In this document: in pieces, positions 1 through 7,185 of the stretch
How positions within the stretch are numbered: the stretch's first letter is position 1
How the letters are laid out: every line of letters starts with the position of its first letter
Assembly (NCBI GenBank): GCA_031286245.1
Contig: JAITUO010000224.1
Location: 1 to 9,026 of the forward strand
DNA: 9,026 nt
Direction of reading: 5' to 3'
Source: Coriobacteriales bacterium
Lineage (GTDB): Bacteria > Actinomycetota > Coriobacteriia > Coriobacteriales > UBA8131
Position numbers and translations under genes: made by a program
The notes under the pieces: model-generated
What the model saw: only the letters and a program-made list of their open reading frames with translations
Told to the model about the DNA's origin: nothing
Databases searched by the model: none

Positions 1-1
1 A

Positions 2-805
2 GTAGGTCTTGACCCCCAAAAGACCACGATCTTTATCCAGTCTCTGATCCCAGCATTGCCGGAATTGACAGTTTATTTCCTGAATCTGGTCACATTGGCC
101 CGTCTAGAGCGCAACCCCACCGTGAAGACCGAGATAGCCCAAAAAGGTTTCGGAGCATCTATCCCGGCTGGATTTTTGTGCTACCCAGTCAGCCAGGCTG
201 CCGATATCACGTTCTGCAAGGCTGATGTAGTACCAGTCGGCGTCGACCAGCTGCCGATGATTGAACAGACCCGTGAGATCGTGCGCAGCTTCAATAGCTA
301 TTATGGCGAGGTGCTCAGAGAGCCGGAAGCCATGATCCCCGAAAACGATGCTGAACAACGCCTGCCTGGCATTACTGGAAACGATTCTAAAATGAGCAAG
401 TCACTGGGTAATGCAATTTACCTGGCTGATGATGAGGCAACAATGCGAGCCAAGGTACGCCAGATGTATACCGATCCCACACATCTACGAGTTCAGGATC
501 CCGGGCATGTCGAAGGTAACACCGTCTTCACTTACCTGGATGTTTTTGCTGTGGATAAGCCCGAGGTCAATCGGATGAAAGAGCACTACTCGCTTGGTGG
601 GTTGGGAGATATCGCTGTCAAGGACTATCTCTTTGAAGTCTTGAATGAACAGTTTGCTCCAATCCGCGAGCGACGTTTGGAATTACAGAAAGATCCTGGT
701 TACGTCTATGAGGTGTTGCGTCAAGGCACCGCCAGGGCCAACGAGGTAGCAGAAGCCACACTGGCTGAGGTACGGTCGGCTATGAAGATCGACTATTTTT
801 CATGA
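2..805 (+). CDS. trpS: Tryptophanyl-tRNA synthetase, 5' end cut off by window
   Basis: Class I aminoacyl-tRNA synthetase that charges tRNA-Trp with tryptophan in the cytoplasm. The reading frame is open from the first bases and begins GLDPQKTTIFIQS, an internal TrpRS segment, so the true start lies outside; the TTG near position 56 is not a start. 267 residues are present; the family is usually about 335-345, so roughly 70-75 N-terminal residues with the HIGH-type ATP site are missing. Seen here are the tryptophan/dimer region (LARLERNPTVKTE, QAADITFCKADVVPVG, EQTREIVRSFN), the KMSKS loop (codons 389-403), and a C-terminal helical domain ending RSAMKIDYFS. It resembles the longer Streptococcus-like TrpRS type, with a GGLGD segment near the end. 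It stops with TGA 48 bases before scpA and is probably cotranscribed with it. Confidence 0.95.
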   Translation, partial: VGLDPQKTTIFIQSLIPALPELTVYFLNLVTLARLERNPTVKTEIAQKGFGASIPAGFLCYPVSQAADITFCKADVVPVGVDQLPMIEQTREIVRSFNSYYGEVLREPEAMIPENDAEQRLPGITGNDSKMSKSLGNAIYLADDEATMRAKVRQMYTDPTHLRVQDPGHVEGNTVFTYLDVFAVDKPEVNRMKEHYSLGGLGDIAVKDYLFEVLNEQFAPIRERRLELQKDPGYVYEVLRQGTARANEVAEATLAEVRSAMKIDYFS

Positions 806-853
806 GTATCTGATCACAGGCATTGAGGTTGTCGAGGTGAGTTAGTCGATATC

Positions 854-1696
854 GTGTCATACCGAGTCAGTATAGAGTCCTTTGAGGGGCCTTTTGAATT
901 GCTACTGTCGTTGGTCAGTGATCAGAAGCTGGACATAGGCCGTCTCTCGGTAGCAGATGTAGCTGACCAGTATCTAGCCCATATCGATACTATTAGGGAG
1001 CTGGACATGGATGTCGCCAGTGACTTTTTGGTAGTCGCTTCGACACTGTTGTCGATCAAAACTGATGCCCTGTTGCCCGATCCCACTGATGCTATTGAGG
1101 ATAGCTTGGATGACTATACACCAGCCGAAGCTCGAGATCTCCTGATCAGCCGGTTATTAGCATACAAGCAATTTAAAAACGCCGCTGCTGCTTTGAATGC
1201 CCGGTTGGAAGCTGAAGGTCGAATGCATGCCCGCGAAGTCGGGCTAGAGAGTGAGTTCATCGAGCTTTTACCAGACTACCTGGAAGGTGTCACATTGCAT
1301 TCACTGGCAGTCATCTGTGCTGATCTGGCTGCTCGCCGCGAGGTCTTCTTGCTGGAAGCCGAACATATCGTCTCCAAGCCATTGGCTCTGGAAAACGTCA
1401 TCGATCTGATGATGGCCCGATTGGCGAAAAAGCGTAACCTCAGCTTTAGCCAGATGTTAAAAGGCCAACCTTATCCGCGTCTGGTGGTCGTCGGCCTCTT
1501 AAGCCTGCTGGAATTGTATCATCGTGGCATAATCGATATCGAACAAGGGGATAACTGGGCTGATATCCTGATATCTCTGCTTGATGAGGAAGATTGGGCT
1601 CCGGCAGTGCCACAACCCAGTGCATCTCCGATTGACGGGTACCTGGAGCAAATCGAAGTAGTCGATGATAGCGAGCCTCAAAGGTTAGACGGCTAA
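854..1696 (+). CDS. scpA: Segregation and condensation protein A (kleisin)
   Basis: Kleisin subunit of the SMC-ScpAB condensin. It bridges the two SMC heads and recruits the ScpB dimer, helping to compact and segregate the chromosome. The 280-residue product starts at GTG (MSYRVSIESF), which puts the diagnostic EGPFELLLSLV motif at residues 11-21, as in other ScpA proteins; this helix region binds the SMC neck. The middle is helical and acidic. The C-terminal winged helix, about residues 190-245, includes YPRLVVVGLLSLLELYHRG and contacts the SMC cap. A further acidic tail of about 35 residues is likely disordered. The best Shine-Dalgarno candidate (GAGGTG, 834-839) is 14 bases upstream, which is long, so initiation may be modest. 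scpB follows immediately, as expected. Confidence 0.95.
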   Translation: MSYRVSIESFEGPFELLLSLVSDQKLDIGRLSVADVADQYLAHIDTIRELDMDVASDFLVVASTLLSIKTDALLPDPTDAIEDSLDDYTPAEARDLLISRLLAYKQFKNAAAALNARLEAEGRMHAREVGLESEFIELLPDYLEGVTLHSLAVICADLAARREVFLLEAEHIVSKPLALENVIDLMMARLAKKRNLSFSQMLKGQPYPRLVVVGLLSLLELYHRGIIDIEQGDNWADILISLLDEEDWAPAVPQPSASPIDGYLEQIEVVDDSEPQRLDG

Positions 1697-1719
1697 CCTC
1701 TGAGCATGATGAGTAATCC

Positions 1720-1725
1720 AGGAGG
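1720..1725 (+). promoter_or_regulatory. Ribosome binding site deciding the scpB start
   Basis: AGGAGG lies four bases before the ATG at 1730. It supports that ATG over the ATG pair at 1706 and 1709, which has no comparable purine-rich sequence upstream. Confidence 0.7.
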
Positions 1726-1729
1726 ATGC

Positions 1730-2410
1730 ATGAGCGATCAGGACACTAGCCTGGCTGGCGATAACAATCTAGCCGATAATCTGGAAGCTGCCGTTGAAGC
1801 CATGCTGTTCGTTTCAGACGAACCAGTCAGTGCGGCTGCGCTGGCTCGAATCCTGGAACGGAGCCCAACTGACGTCGATTCTGCTTTAAGCAACCTGGCT
1901 ATCCGCCTGGAAGAGGAGGAACGTGGCATCCAGTTACGCGAGGTTGCCGGAGGCTGGCGGTTGTATTCCCATCCGGCCTTCCATGAGCTGATCGCGAACT
2001 ATGTGATCAGCTGGGATCCCCGTGCTTTGTCGCAGGCTGCTTTGGAGGCTTTGGCAGTCATCGCTTATCACCAACCATGCACCCGCCAGATGGTCAATGG
2101 TATCCGTGGGGTTAACTCTGAAGCTGTCATCTCTTCTTTAGTGGAGAAGGGACTGGTTCGTGAAGCAGGCCGAGATGCTGCACCCGGGGCACCAATCCTG
2201 TATGCCACGACACGGACATTTTTGGAGAAGTTCGGTTTGAAGAGTCTAAAAGACTTGCCTGCCTTGGCAGATTTCGCTCCCGATGAAGCCAGTCGAGAGT
2301 TCATCAAAGCCCGTCTATCATCTGCCGGTGCTGATGATGATGAGACAGAGGACATCAAGCGCGAGCTGCCGTATTTCATCGATGATGAAGACATCGGTCT
2401 CGTTGATTAA
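1730..2410 (+). CDS. scpB: Segregation and condensation protein B
   Basis: Dimeric winged-helix partner of ScpA in the SMC condensin. The 226-residue product starts MSDQDTSLAG at 1730, chosen for the strong AGGAGG; starting at 1706 would add eight residues (MMSNPGGC). The family signature is clear: AAVEAMLFVSDEPVSAAALARIL opens the first winged helix, REVAGGWRLYSHPAF follows, and the second winged helix carries ALEALAVIAYHQP, RGVNSEAVISSLVEKGLV and FLEKFGLKSLKDLP. About 40 acidic residues rich in Asp and Glu follow the last conserved motif, a common variable tail. The gene begins 33 bases after the scpA stop and is surely in the same operon. It ends with TAA. Confidence 0.95.
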   Translation: MSDQDTSLAGDNNLADNLEAAVEAMLFVSDEPVSAAALARILERSPTDVDSALSNLAIRLEEEERGIQLREVAGGWRLYSHPAFHELIANYVISWDPRALSQAALEALAVIAYHQPCTRQMVNGIRGVNSEAVISSLVEKGLVREAGRDAAPGAPILYATTRTFLEKFGLKSLKDLPALADFAPDEASREFIKARLSSAGADDDETEDIKRELPYFIDDEDIGLVD

Positions 2411-2433
2411 TAAGCAGATAGACTGGTCTCAAT

Positions 2434-2479
2434 AAAAGCATGACGTAGCACAAACTAAAAGCATGACAGAGCACAAACC
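2434..2479 (+). repeat. 23-bp tandem direct repeat over the initiation site of the pseudouridine synthase gene
   Basis: Two adjacent 23-base units, 2434-2456 and 2457-2479, match at 20 of 23 positions. Each begins AAAAGCATGAC and ends AGCACAAAC plus one base. The second unit contains the ATG used by the downstream gene (2463). The first holds an equivalent ATG (2440) that reads only Met-Thr before TAG and is in a different frame. Neither copy has a recognisable Shine-Dalgarno sequence. It looks like a local duplication of the start region. Confidence 0.75.
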
Positions 2480-3263
2480 TATCCGCTTACAGAAATTCCT
2501 GGCACGAGCTGGAATCGCTTCACGCCGCGGCTCAGAAAACCTGATGACAGCCGGCCGGGTAACCGTAAACGGTGTGGTAGCCACAGTTTTTGGTATGAAA
2601 GTCTTTCCGGCTGTCGATGAGATCCGCATCGATGACCGTTTGGTGGAATCCATTGTCAAACCGGTCTATCTGATGCTGAACAAACCTGCTGGCTATCTGA
2701 CCACCATGGATGATCCCCAAGGTCGACCAACGGTGCGAGATCTGATACCAACCGAAGCGATACCGGGGCTGTTCCCGGTGGGGCGTCTGGACTTTGATAC
2801 CACCGGACTATTGCTCTGCATGACTGATGGAGACTTGGCGCACAGTCTCCTACACCCTCGCAATGCGGTACCGAAGCGCTATAAAGTATTAGCAGATGGT
2901 ATTGTGGATGAAAACACTGCCGACCTTTTACGTAAAGGAGTAGAGCTAAACGACGGCTTAACCTTACCGGCTTTGATAGAAATCGGATCGGTCACCGAGA
3001 AGCCTTTATCAGCCAAAGAGAAGTTACGCCTGAGCAAAGGCACGGGTTTCTCCACATGGCAAACAGAGGTTTATTGCACTATCACTGAAGGCCGTAAAAG
3101 ACAGGTGAAAAGGATGTTTGCCTTTGTCGGTCATCCAGTCCTGGCTCTTTCGAGATTGGCCTTTGGGCCGCTACAACTTGGTGATCTACCCGAGGGTAGT
3201 TGGCGGTATCTGACAGATGAAGAAATCCAGTTGCTATCTAGACATACCGCAGTCCGTTCATGA
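2463..3263 (+). CDS. RsuA/RluB-family rRNA pseudouridine synthase with S4 domain
   Basis: Isomerises a specific uridine in ribosomal RNA to pseudouridine. RluB-type members act on the 23S peptidyl-transferase region and RsuA-type on 16S; the sequence alone does not settle which, although RluB-type is commonest beside scpAB. The 266-residue product has an N-terminal S4 RNA-binding domain (residues about 6-53, RLQKFLARAGIASRRGSE and GRVTVNG), then the catalytic domain with LNKPAGYLTT (72-81), and the GRLD motif at 107-110, where Asp110 is the expected nucleophile, continuing FDTTGLLL. The C-terminal motif EGRKRQVKRMF is also present. No Shine-Dalgarno is visible before the ATG, but the next in-frame Met would destroy the S4 domain, so the start is accepted. 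It begins 52 bases after scpB. Its last 26 bases overlap the end of the opposing nitrogenase-like gene. Confidence 0.92.
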   Translation: MTEHKPIRLQKFLARAGIASRRGSENLMTAGRVTVNGVVATVFGMKVFPAVDEIRIDDRLVESIVKPVYLMLNKPAGYLTTMDDPQGRPTVRDLIPTEAIPGLFPVGRLDFDTTGLLLCMTDGDLAHSLLHPRNAVPKRYKVLADGIVDENTADLLRKGVELNDGLTLPALIEIGSVTEKPLSAKEKLRLSKGTGFSTWQTEVYCTITEGRKRQVKRMFAFVGHPVLALSRLAFGPLQLGDLPEGSWRYLTDEEIQLLSRHTAVRS

Positions 3264-4530
3264 TCTGTTCGAGCAGGAACAAACTACCTTCCGGGCCGTA
3301 CAGTTGCTTGCGGGTGATGTCTAAATAACTCAATGCCGGGTAGCCGATCTCGATGCAGGCTGCCCGTTGACCGACCAGCCGACTGGCTGTGATGGTGTCG
3401 CCATCAGCGAAGATGATCTCGGTCGGTGTCTCTGCAACGGGTTTATCCACAACTTCAGTACTCTCAATCGTAGCCAGGTAATCAGTCAATCGGCCGGCCA
3501 GACCACCATCCTCTCCCTCAATCACTTCGATAGCCGCTGGGATCATACCGAGGTAGCCAGAAAGCCATAAAGCCAGAGGGTAGGCAGCAGAAGCCTGGGC
3601 GCGGATTGAATAGTAAGCACCTTGAGGCAAGCCCAACAATGATGAATAACGGGATAAATGCAGATAGGCAAAACTCCGGGCCCTCTCAACTTCAGAAATG
3701 GCTGGCTGGGGGTCAGCGTCTAAAGCCAAACAGACCTGCTCGATGAAAGCTGTGGTCGAGATAAACCCAATCGGCTGTCCCTGGTCTGGTAACAGGTAGT
3801 CAGTGCCCCAGTCATGTTTCAGTTTTCGCGCAGTGCTAAGGCCACTTTCCGGGCAGACGACTACGTTTAAAGCGGCTTTGCGTGACTGGGTGATTGTATG
3901 TAAGCTGTCGGTTGCGCCAAAAGCACTGATGACTTGGATGCCACATAATGCCAACAACTCACGTAAAGTGGCATAGTTGTTTTCGAAATACTTCTGGTTC
4001 AAGCTGATGCCCAGCAGGTTCACAGACTTCAGATCGCGGGGAGCTTCCGGCAGAGCCAGCTCATCCAGCATCCGGTTTACGGCTGTCTGGAAGCCAACTC
4101 CGAAGTCTCCCGAAAAACCGGTACTCTCGATTGCGAAGTAGGGAGTATCCTTTATGGTATCGGCTAACAACCGCTTTAGATCGTCACCGATCAATGCAGC
4201 GCCAGGTGAGTTGATAACAACAATCAGACCATAACCGCGAGTCGCCACCGCCGATAAAACCTCAGCCAACTTGACCTGGCTACCGAAAATGTAGTCGTCA
4301 GAGTCCAGATAAGTCGCTGGTACGCGAGGTTGACCAAAAAAGCAACGGTCAGCAAAACTCAAGGGGTCATAGTCAACGTTGCGTGGGAATTGGCTGTCAG
4401 AGATCGCACTATGGTAGAACTTGCAACCAGTCGGGCCGTTTAAGACCACTGCAGCATCCGCCACCCCTTCGATGGCAAAGATCGCTCCGGTCAAAGAGTC
4501 AGGAATGGTACTTGCGGTATAGATCGGCAT
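3238..4530 (-). CDS. Nitrogenase-like catalytic subunit, NifK/BchZ-like
   Basis: Second subunit of a nitrogenase component 1-type oxidoreductase; it should pair with the D-like half of the upstream fusion protein and share an Fe-S cluster with it. The chosen start gives 430 residues (MPIYTASTIP), preceded by GGAGG; a start at 4551 would add seven residues. Family features are LNGPTGCKFYH (residues 30-40), DYIFGSQVKLAEVL (79-92), LIGDDLK (113-119), a SGLSTAR segment mid-protein, and a NifK-like end (IEIGYPALSYLDITR, YGPEGSLFLLEQIMNGL). Of the three cluster cysteines usual in NifK only Cys36 is kept. The first is replaced in the DSLTGAIF segment, and the third falls in NSPGAALIG without Cys. 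The start overlaps the fusion gene by 32 bases, so translational coupling is likely. Substrate unknown; not a nitrogen-fixing NifK in my reading. Confidence 0.85.
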   Translation of the reverse strand: MPIYTASTIPDSLTGAIFAIEGVADAAVVLNGPTGCKFYHSAISDSQFPRNVDYDPLSFADRCFFGQPRVPATYLDSDDYIFGSQVKLAEVLSAVATRGYGLIVVINSPGAALIGDDLKRLLADTIKDTPYFAIESTGFSGDFGVGFQTAVNRMLDELALPEAPRDLKSVNLLGISLNQKYFENNYATLRELLALCGIQVISAFGATDSLHTITQSRKAALNVVVCPESGLSTARKLKHDWGTDYLLPDQGQPIGFISTTAFIEQVCLALDADPQPAISEVERARSFAYLHLSRYSSLLGLPQGAYYSIRAQASAAYPLALWLSGYLGMIPAAIEVIEGEDGGLAGRLTDYLATIESTEVVDKPVAETPTEIIFADGDTITASRLVGQRAACIEIGYPALSYLDITRKQLYGPEGSLFLLEQIMNGLRYV

Positions 4531-6748
4531 CTTGCCTCCATCCTTCGCCAATGTTGAGGCGCAGCATCTCCGCCCAACGTGCTGACATTTGAATTCCAGC
4601 CAGAAATCCTACATCCGGGCAGAGCTGGATGGTATCGGTGACCGGGACTTTCAAGCTGCCACTCGGAAGGTAATTACCGATCAACACATCCGGCTGGATG
4701 CGCATGACATCGTCAAGCCGGGTCATAGCTGTATAGTCGAGATTTGTGTTCAATTCACCAATCTGATCGGAATACTCAGTATTAAACCCATGGTCTTGAG
4801 AATAATTCAGGATGCCAACAAATCCGATCTCCATGCCAACGTCGATTGCTGTGGATAAAATCCAGTCGATGTCATGGTTGAATGTGATTACCATCAAGCG
4901 TCGTCCAGATAACTGAGGCCGTAAACGGTTTACCATTGCCTGGTAGCGCTTTGCATAATCTTCGATAATCAGTTCTGCAGCTTCAGGACGGTTATATAGA
5001 GCTGCCAGGTTTCGCACCCACTCGCTGCTATCCGCGAAACCTATCGGGAAGGCCTTTTCAAAGAAATGAGCGCCAAAACTCTGCTCTAGATAATCACGTA
5101 GGGCAGTACCCATGTAGTCTCCATTGGCTAAGAGATTGATCGGTGCCCGCATGAAACCGCGTATCTGTTCATAGGAGCTTTCACATATGAAACGGCAATT
5201 CAAGCGCAAATCGAGCCGCTCGAGAATCTCTTTGATGAAATTGAGGTTTCCGGTGGTCGATTCGGCGATCGTTTTCTCAGCAACAATGTTTACCAGATCT
5301 GGTTCTGGGGTGACATCACGGTCAATCAAAGCTTCGGCGATATGCTGGTATCCCAAAAAGACACCTTGCAGGTGGTCTCCGGTCAAGTTTCCATCGGTGG
5401 CGATCGGGATGACCTGGGTGGTCGAGGTCGAAAGAGCGGCAGTGGCTAAGATGTCTTCTCCAATGATGCCGCTGGGACAGGTCGATATGACAAAAATGGC
5501 TGGCGGTCCAACTTTCTGCAGATCGCGGATGCGCTGTTCCAACATCGATGCTCCACCGAAGATCATCACAGACTCACTCATGTCAGTGGAGACGATCGGC
5601 GGTGCTGTCTGCATCGGTAATACGATGCCGCGTTCCAATAACAAGCGACGGGAAATTGAAGTAATGGCCTGAAAAGCAATATGGGCACAACTCTTTGGCC
5701 CATGGGCGATACTGACACAATCGGTTAATTGAGTGGTGATGGAGATAGCTCCATTAAAGGCACAGCCATGCAAGGGCTCTTTGTAAACCAGGGATTTGGA
5801 GAGCAGGGGAGTAGGAGCCGCAGTGTTGCTGGCGGTGCTGGTTGGGTCGGAGTCGCTGGCTGAGCTGGCGATGTCTTTGACCGCCTCAATCCCCAGCCTG
5901 AGATCGGACTCGAACACCTTGCCATTGCCGGCTATCGGTGTACTCAAAATCTTTAGTTCCAGCTCTTCATCAGTCACAGGACGAGCTGAATACAACAGTC
6001 CAGTCAGTACAGTTTCTGCCAAGCTATAGAAGTGTTTTGCCAAATCAGAGTCAGAAAACTCAGCTACCAGGCAGCGAAAAGCCCGCTCGCTGAGAGCGAA
6101 AGTATCATCGCGAGGAATTGTTTCAACAATCGGTAAACAGACGGCTTCAGCAAAGCGAAACACGCGTTGCTCCTCATAATCACCACCTCTGGCATTAAAA
6201 ATGATGCCGCCGACACGCGGTCGGTCAGTCTCATAATTTGCCAGTCCTCGTAAGATGTTGTTGGCTGCATAAAGTGACATGAATTCACCAGAGGTGATGA
6301 TATAGACGCGGTCGGAGTACTCGTTGCGGATTGGTACGGCAAACCCGCCACACACCACATCACCTAAAACGTCGTAGATAATAACATCATAACCACGGTC
6401 TGTGACACCGAGTTTGTCAAGCAGGTCAAAGGTCGTCAAAATGCCACGGCCGGCACAACCGATGCCTGGCTCTGGTCCTCCAGCTTCGGCACAATCGACT
6501 CCGAATTCTCCAGTCATGATGATATCGTCGATACTGTAGTTATCCGGCGGCATATCGCGGATATAATCGAGCACTGTTGGAGGCGTTTGTCCCCTCAGCA
6601 GCAGGCGAGTGGAGTCGTGTTTAGGGTCACAACCGACTTGCAGGACTCGACGGCCATTGGCAGCTAAAGCCGCTGAGATATTGGCAGCGATCGTCGACTT
6701 GCCAATACCCCCCTTGCCATATATTGCTATCTGCAGGCTCTTACCCAT
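4499..6748 (-). CDS. NifH-NifD-like fusion: Fe protein joined to nitrogenase-like catalytic subunit
   Basis: A single 749-residue polypeptide combining an ATP-driven electron donor with a catalytic subunit. Residues 1-270 are NifH/BchL/BchX-like: Walker A GKGGIGKST (11-19), switch I GCDPKHDSTR (39-48), Fe4S4 ligands Cys98 (GIGCAGRG) and Cys133 (DVVCGGF), and switch II DVLGD (126-130). A Ser/Thr/Ala/Pro/Asp-rich linker (about 294-316) follows. Residues 322-749 are NifD-like: Cys329 (HGCAFNGA), Cys354 (HGPKSCAH) and Cys424 (STCPSGIIGEDI) are the three expected cluster ligands, then GNLTGDHLQG (453-462) and PDVGFLAGIQ near the end. The nitrogenase cofactor Cys appears replaced by Asn542, and no His442-like residue is evident. 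The start at 6748 has AGGAGG and gives the standard short NifH N terminus; 6781 is an alternative without support. NifH and NifD are normally separate proteins. No sequence error is needed, since one frame runs through both domains. Substrate unknown. Confidence 0.88.
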   Translation of the reverse strand: MGKSLQIAIYGKGGIGKSTIAANISAALAANGRRVLQVGCDPKHDSTRLLLRGQTPPTVLDYIRDMPPDNYSIDDIIMTGEFGVDCAEAGGPEPGIGCAGRGILTTFDLLDKLGVTDRGYDVIIYDVLGDVVCGGFAVPIRNEYSDRVYIITSGEFMSLYAANNILRGLANYETDRPRVGGIIFNARGGDYEEQRVFRFAEAVCLPIVETIPRDDTFALSERAFRCLVAEFSDSDLAKHFYSLAETVLTGLLYSARPVTDEELELKILSTPIAGNGKVFESDLRLGIEAVKDIASSASDSDPTSTASNTAAPTPLLSKSLVYKEPLHGCAFNGAISITTQLTDCVSIAHGPKSCAHIAFQAITSISRRLLLERGIVLPMQTAPPIVSTDMSESVMIFGGASMLEQRIRDLQKVGPPAIFVISTCPSGIIGEDILATAALSTSTTQVIPIATDGNLTGDHLQGVFLGYQHIAEALIDRDVTPEPDLVNIVAEKTIAESTTGNLNFIKEILERLDLRLNCRFICESSYEQIRGFMRAPINLLANGDYMGTALRDYLEQSFGAHFFEKAFPIGFADSSEWVRNLAALYNRPEAAELIIEDYAKRYQAMVNRLRPQLSGRRLMVITFNHDIDWILSTAIDVGMEIGFVGILNYSQDHGFNTEYSDQIGELNTNLDYTAMTRLDDVMRIQPDVLIGNYLPSGSLKVPVTDTIQLCPDVGFLAGIQMSARWAEMLRLNIGEGWRQDADLYRKYHS
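4535..4539 (-). promoter_or_regulatory. Ribosome binding site for the K-like subunit, inside the fusion gene
   Basis: On the minus strand GGAGG stands four bases before the ATG at 4530. It lies within the last codons of the upstream fusion gene. It favours the 4530 start over the ATG at 4551. Confidence 0.65.
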
Positions 6749-6753
6749 GGGCT

Positions 6754-6759
6754 CCTCCT
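6754..6759 (-). promoter_or_regulatory. Ribosome binding site of the NifH-NifD-like fusion gene
   Basis: Minus-strand AGGAGG lies five bases before the ATG at 6748. It decides that start over the ATG at 6781, which would place this site inside the coding sequence. Confidence 0.75.
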
Positions 6760-6780
6760 CAGCTGTTTTTGTACGTTTCA

Positions 6781-6819
6781 CATCATCGTGCCTGTATGAT
6801 GCTTGCTTTGTTGATGATA
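6781..6819 (-). promoter_or_regulatory. Possible promoter/operator of the nitrogenase-like operon
   Basis: CATCAT and ATGATG form a dyad with 6-bp arms and a 9-bp spacer at 6781-6801. Minus-strand TATCAT (6814-6819) matches five of six bases of a -10 box, but the -35 region is poor. This is a weak, position-based suggestion only. Confidence 0.2.
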
Positions 6820-6988
6820 GGTCATTTATTACACAGTGAGCCCTCGATGAATGGTATTCATGCAGACTGCACTGGGATTGGTATGGCCACAGATTTTCGA
6901 ATTGATGGAATTGGGCATCTTGTCAGGGTACTACTGGAGCGCGCGTAAAATAGTCTTACTTCACCCCTCTCCATGCTTTTTCTGGCCA

Positions 6989-7185
6989 AATCCTGGGAAT
7001 TTCCGAGTTTCTGCCGTAAAAGGGCTCTCATGTATAGTTCTCTATCGGTTTCACACTTATAGAATTATGCGACAACTAATCTACCAGCGCTTTTAAACTG
7101 TGGAGAAAACCAGATCCCGCAAAACCGGTCAAACAGCCATACATGAGAGCCTTTTTACGGCAGAAACTCGAAAATTCCCAGGATT
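6989..7185. repeat. 47-bp inverted repeat with 103-bp spacer (MITE-like or dispersed repeat pair)
   Basis: The left arm 6989-7035 and right arm 7139-7185 are reverse complements at 45 of 47 positions; the mismatches are at 7003 and 7022. The arm core includes CCTGGGAATTT, CGAGTTTCTGCCGTAAAA and GGCTCTCATGTAT. Similarity continues weakly outward (a TGGC displaced by a 2-base indel) and inward to CGGTTT (7046-7051) against AAACCG (7122-7127), with a 1-base indel. No open frame of note fills the spacer, and no clear target-site duplication flanks the arms. It could be a miniature transposon remnant, or two oppositely placed copies of a dispersed intergenic repeat. As RNA it would fold into one long stem. 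Confidence 0.8.

Noticed and set aside
1706..1729. Earlier scpB start at the ATG pair 1706/1709
   Set aside because: No ribosome site precedes it, whereas AGGAGG precedes the ATG at 1730; the extra residues are not part of the family domain.
5187..5672. 161-residue plus-strand open frame
   Set aside because: It lies antisense within the conserved D-like domain, has biased Ser/Lys/Arg composition, and shows no domain; a shadow frame.
3238..6748. Genuine molybdenum nitrogenase (nifHDK)
   Set aside because: The cofactor Cys and His are not seen, the K-like subunit lacks most P-cluster cysteines, both catalytic parts are shorter than NifD/NifK, and no nif maturation genes are present.
6847..6948. 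Possible 33-residue small protein (MNGIHADCTG...) upstream of the nitrogenase-like operon
   Set aside because: No ribosome site, no recognised family, and no support beyond the open frame; it might be a remnant, but nothing shows it.
6920..6951. Plus-strand promoter TTGTCA / TAAAAT
   Set aside because: The spacer is 20 bases, outside the normal range, and no gene starts downstream nearby.
6851..7096. 81-residue open frame through the left arm of the inverted repeat
   Set aside because: It runs across repeat DNA, has no Shine-Dalgarno, and its composition is unlike a protein.
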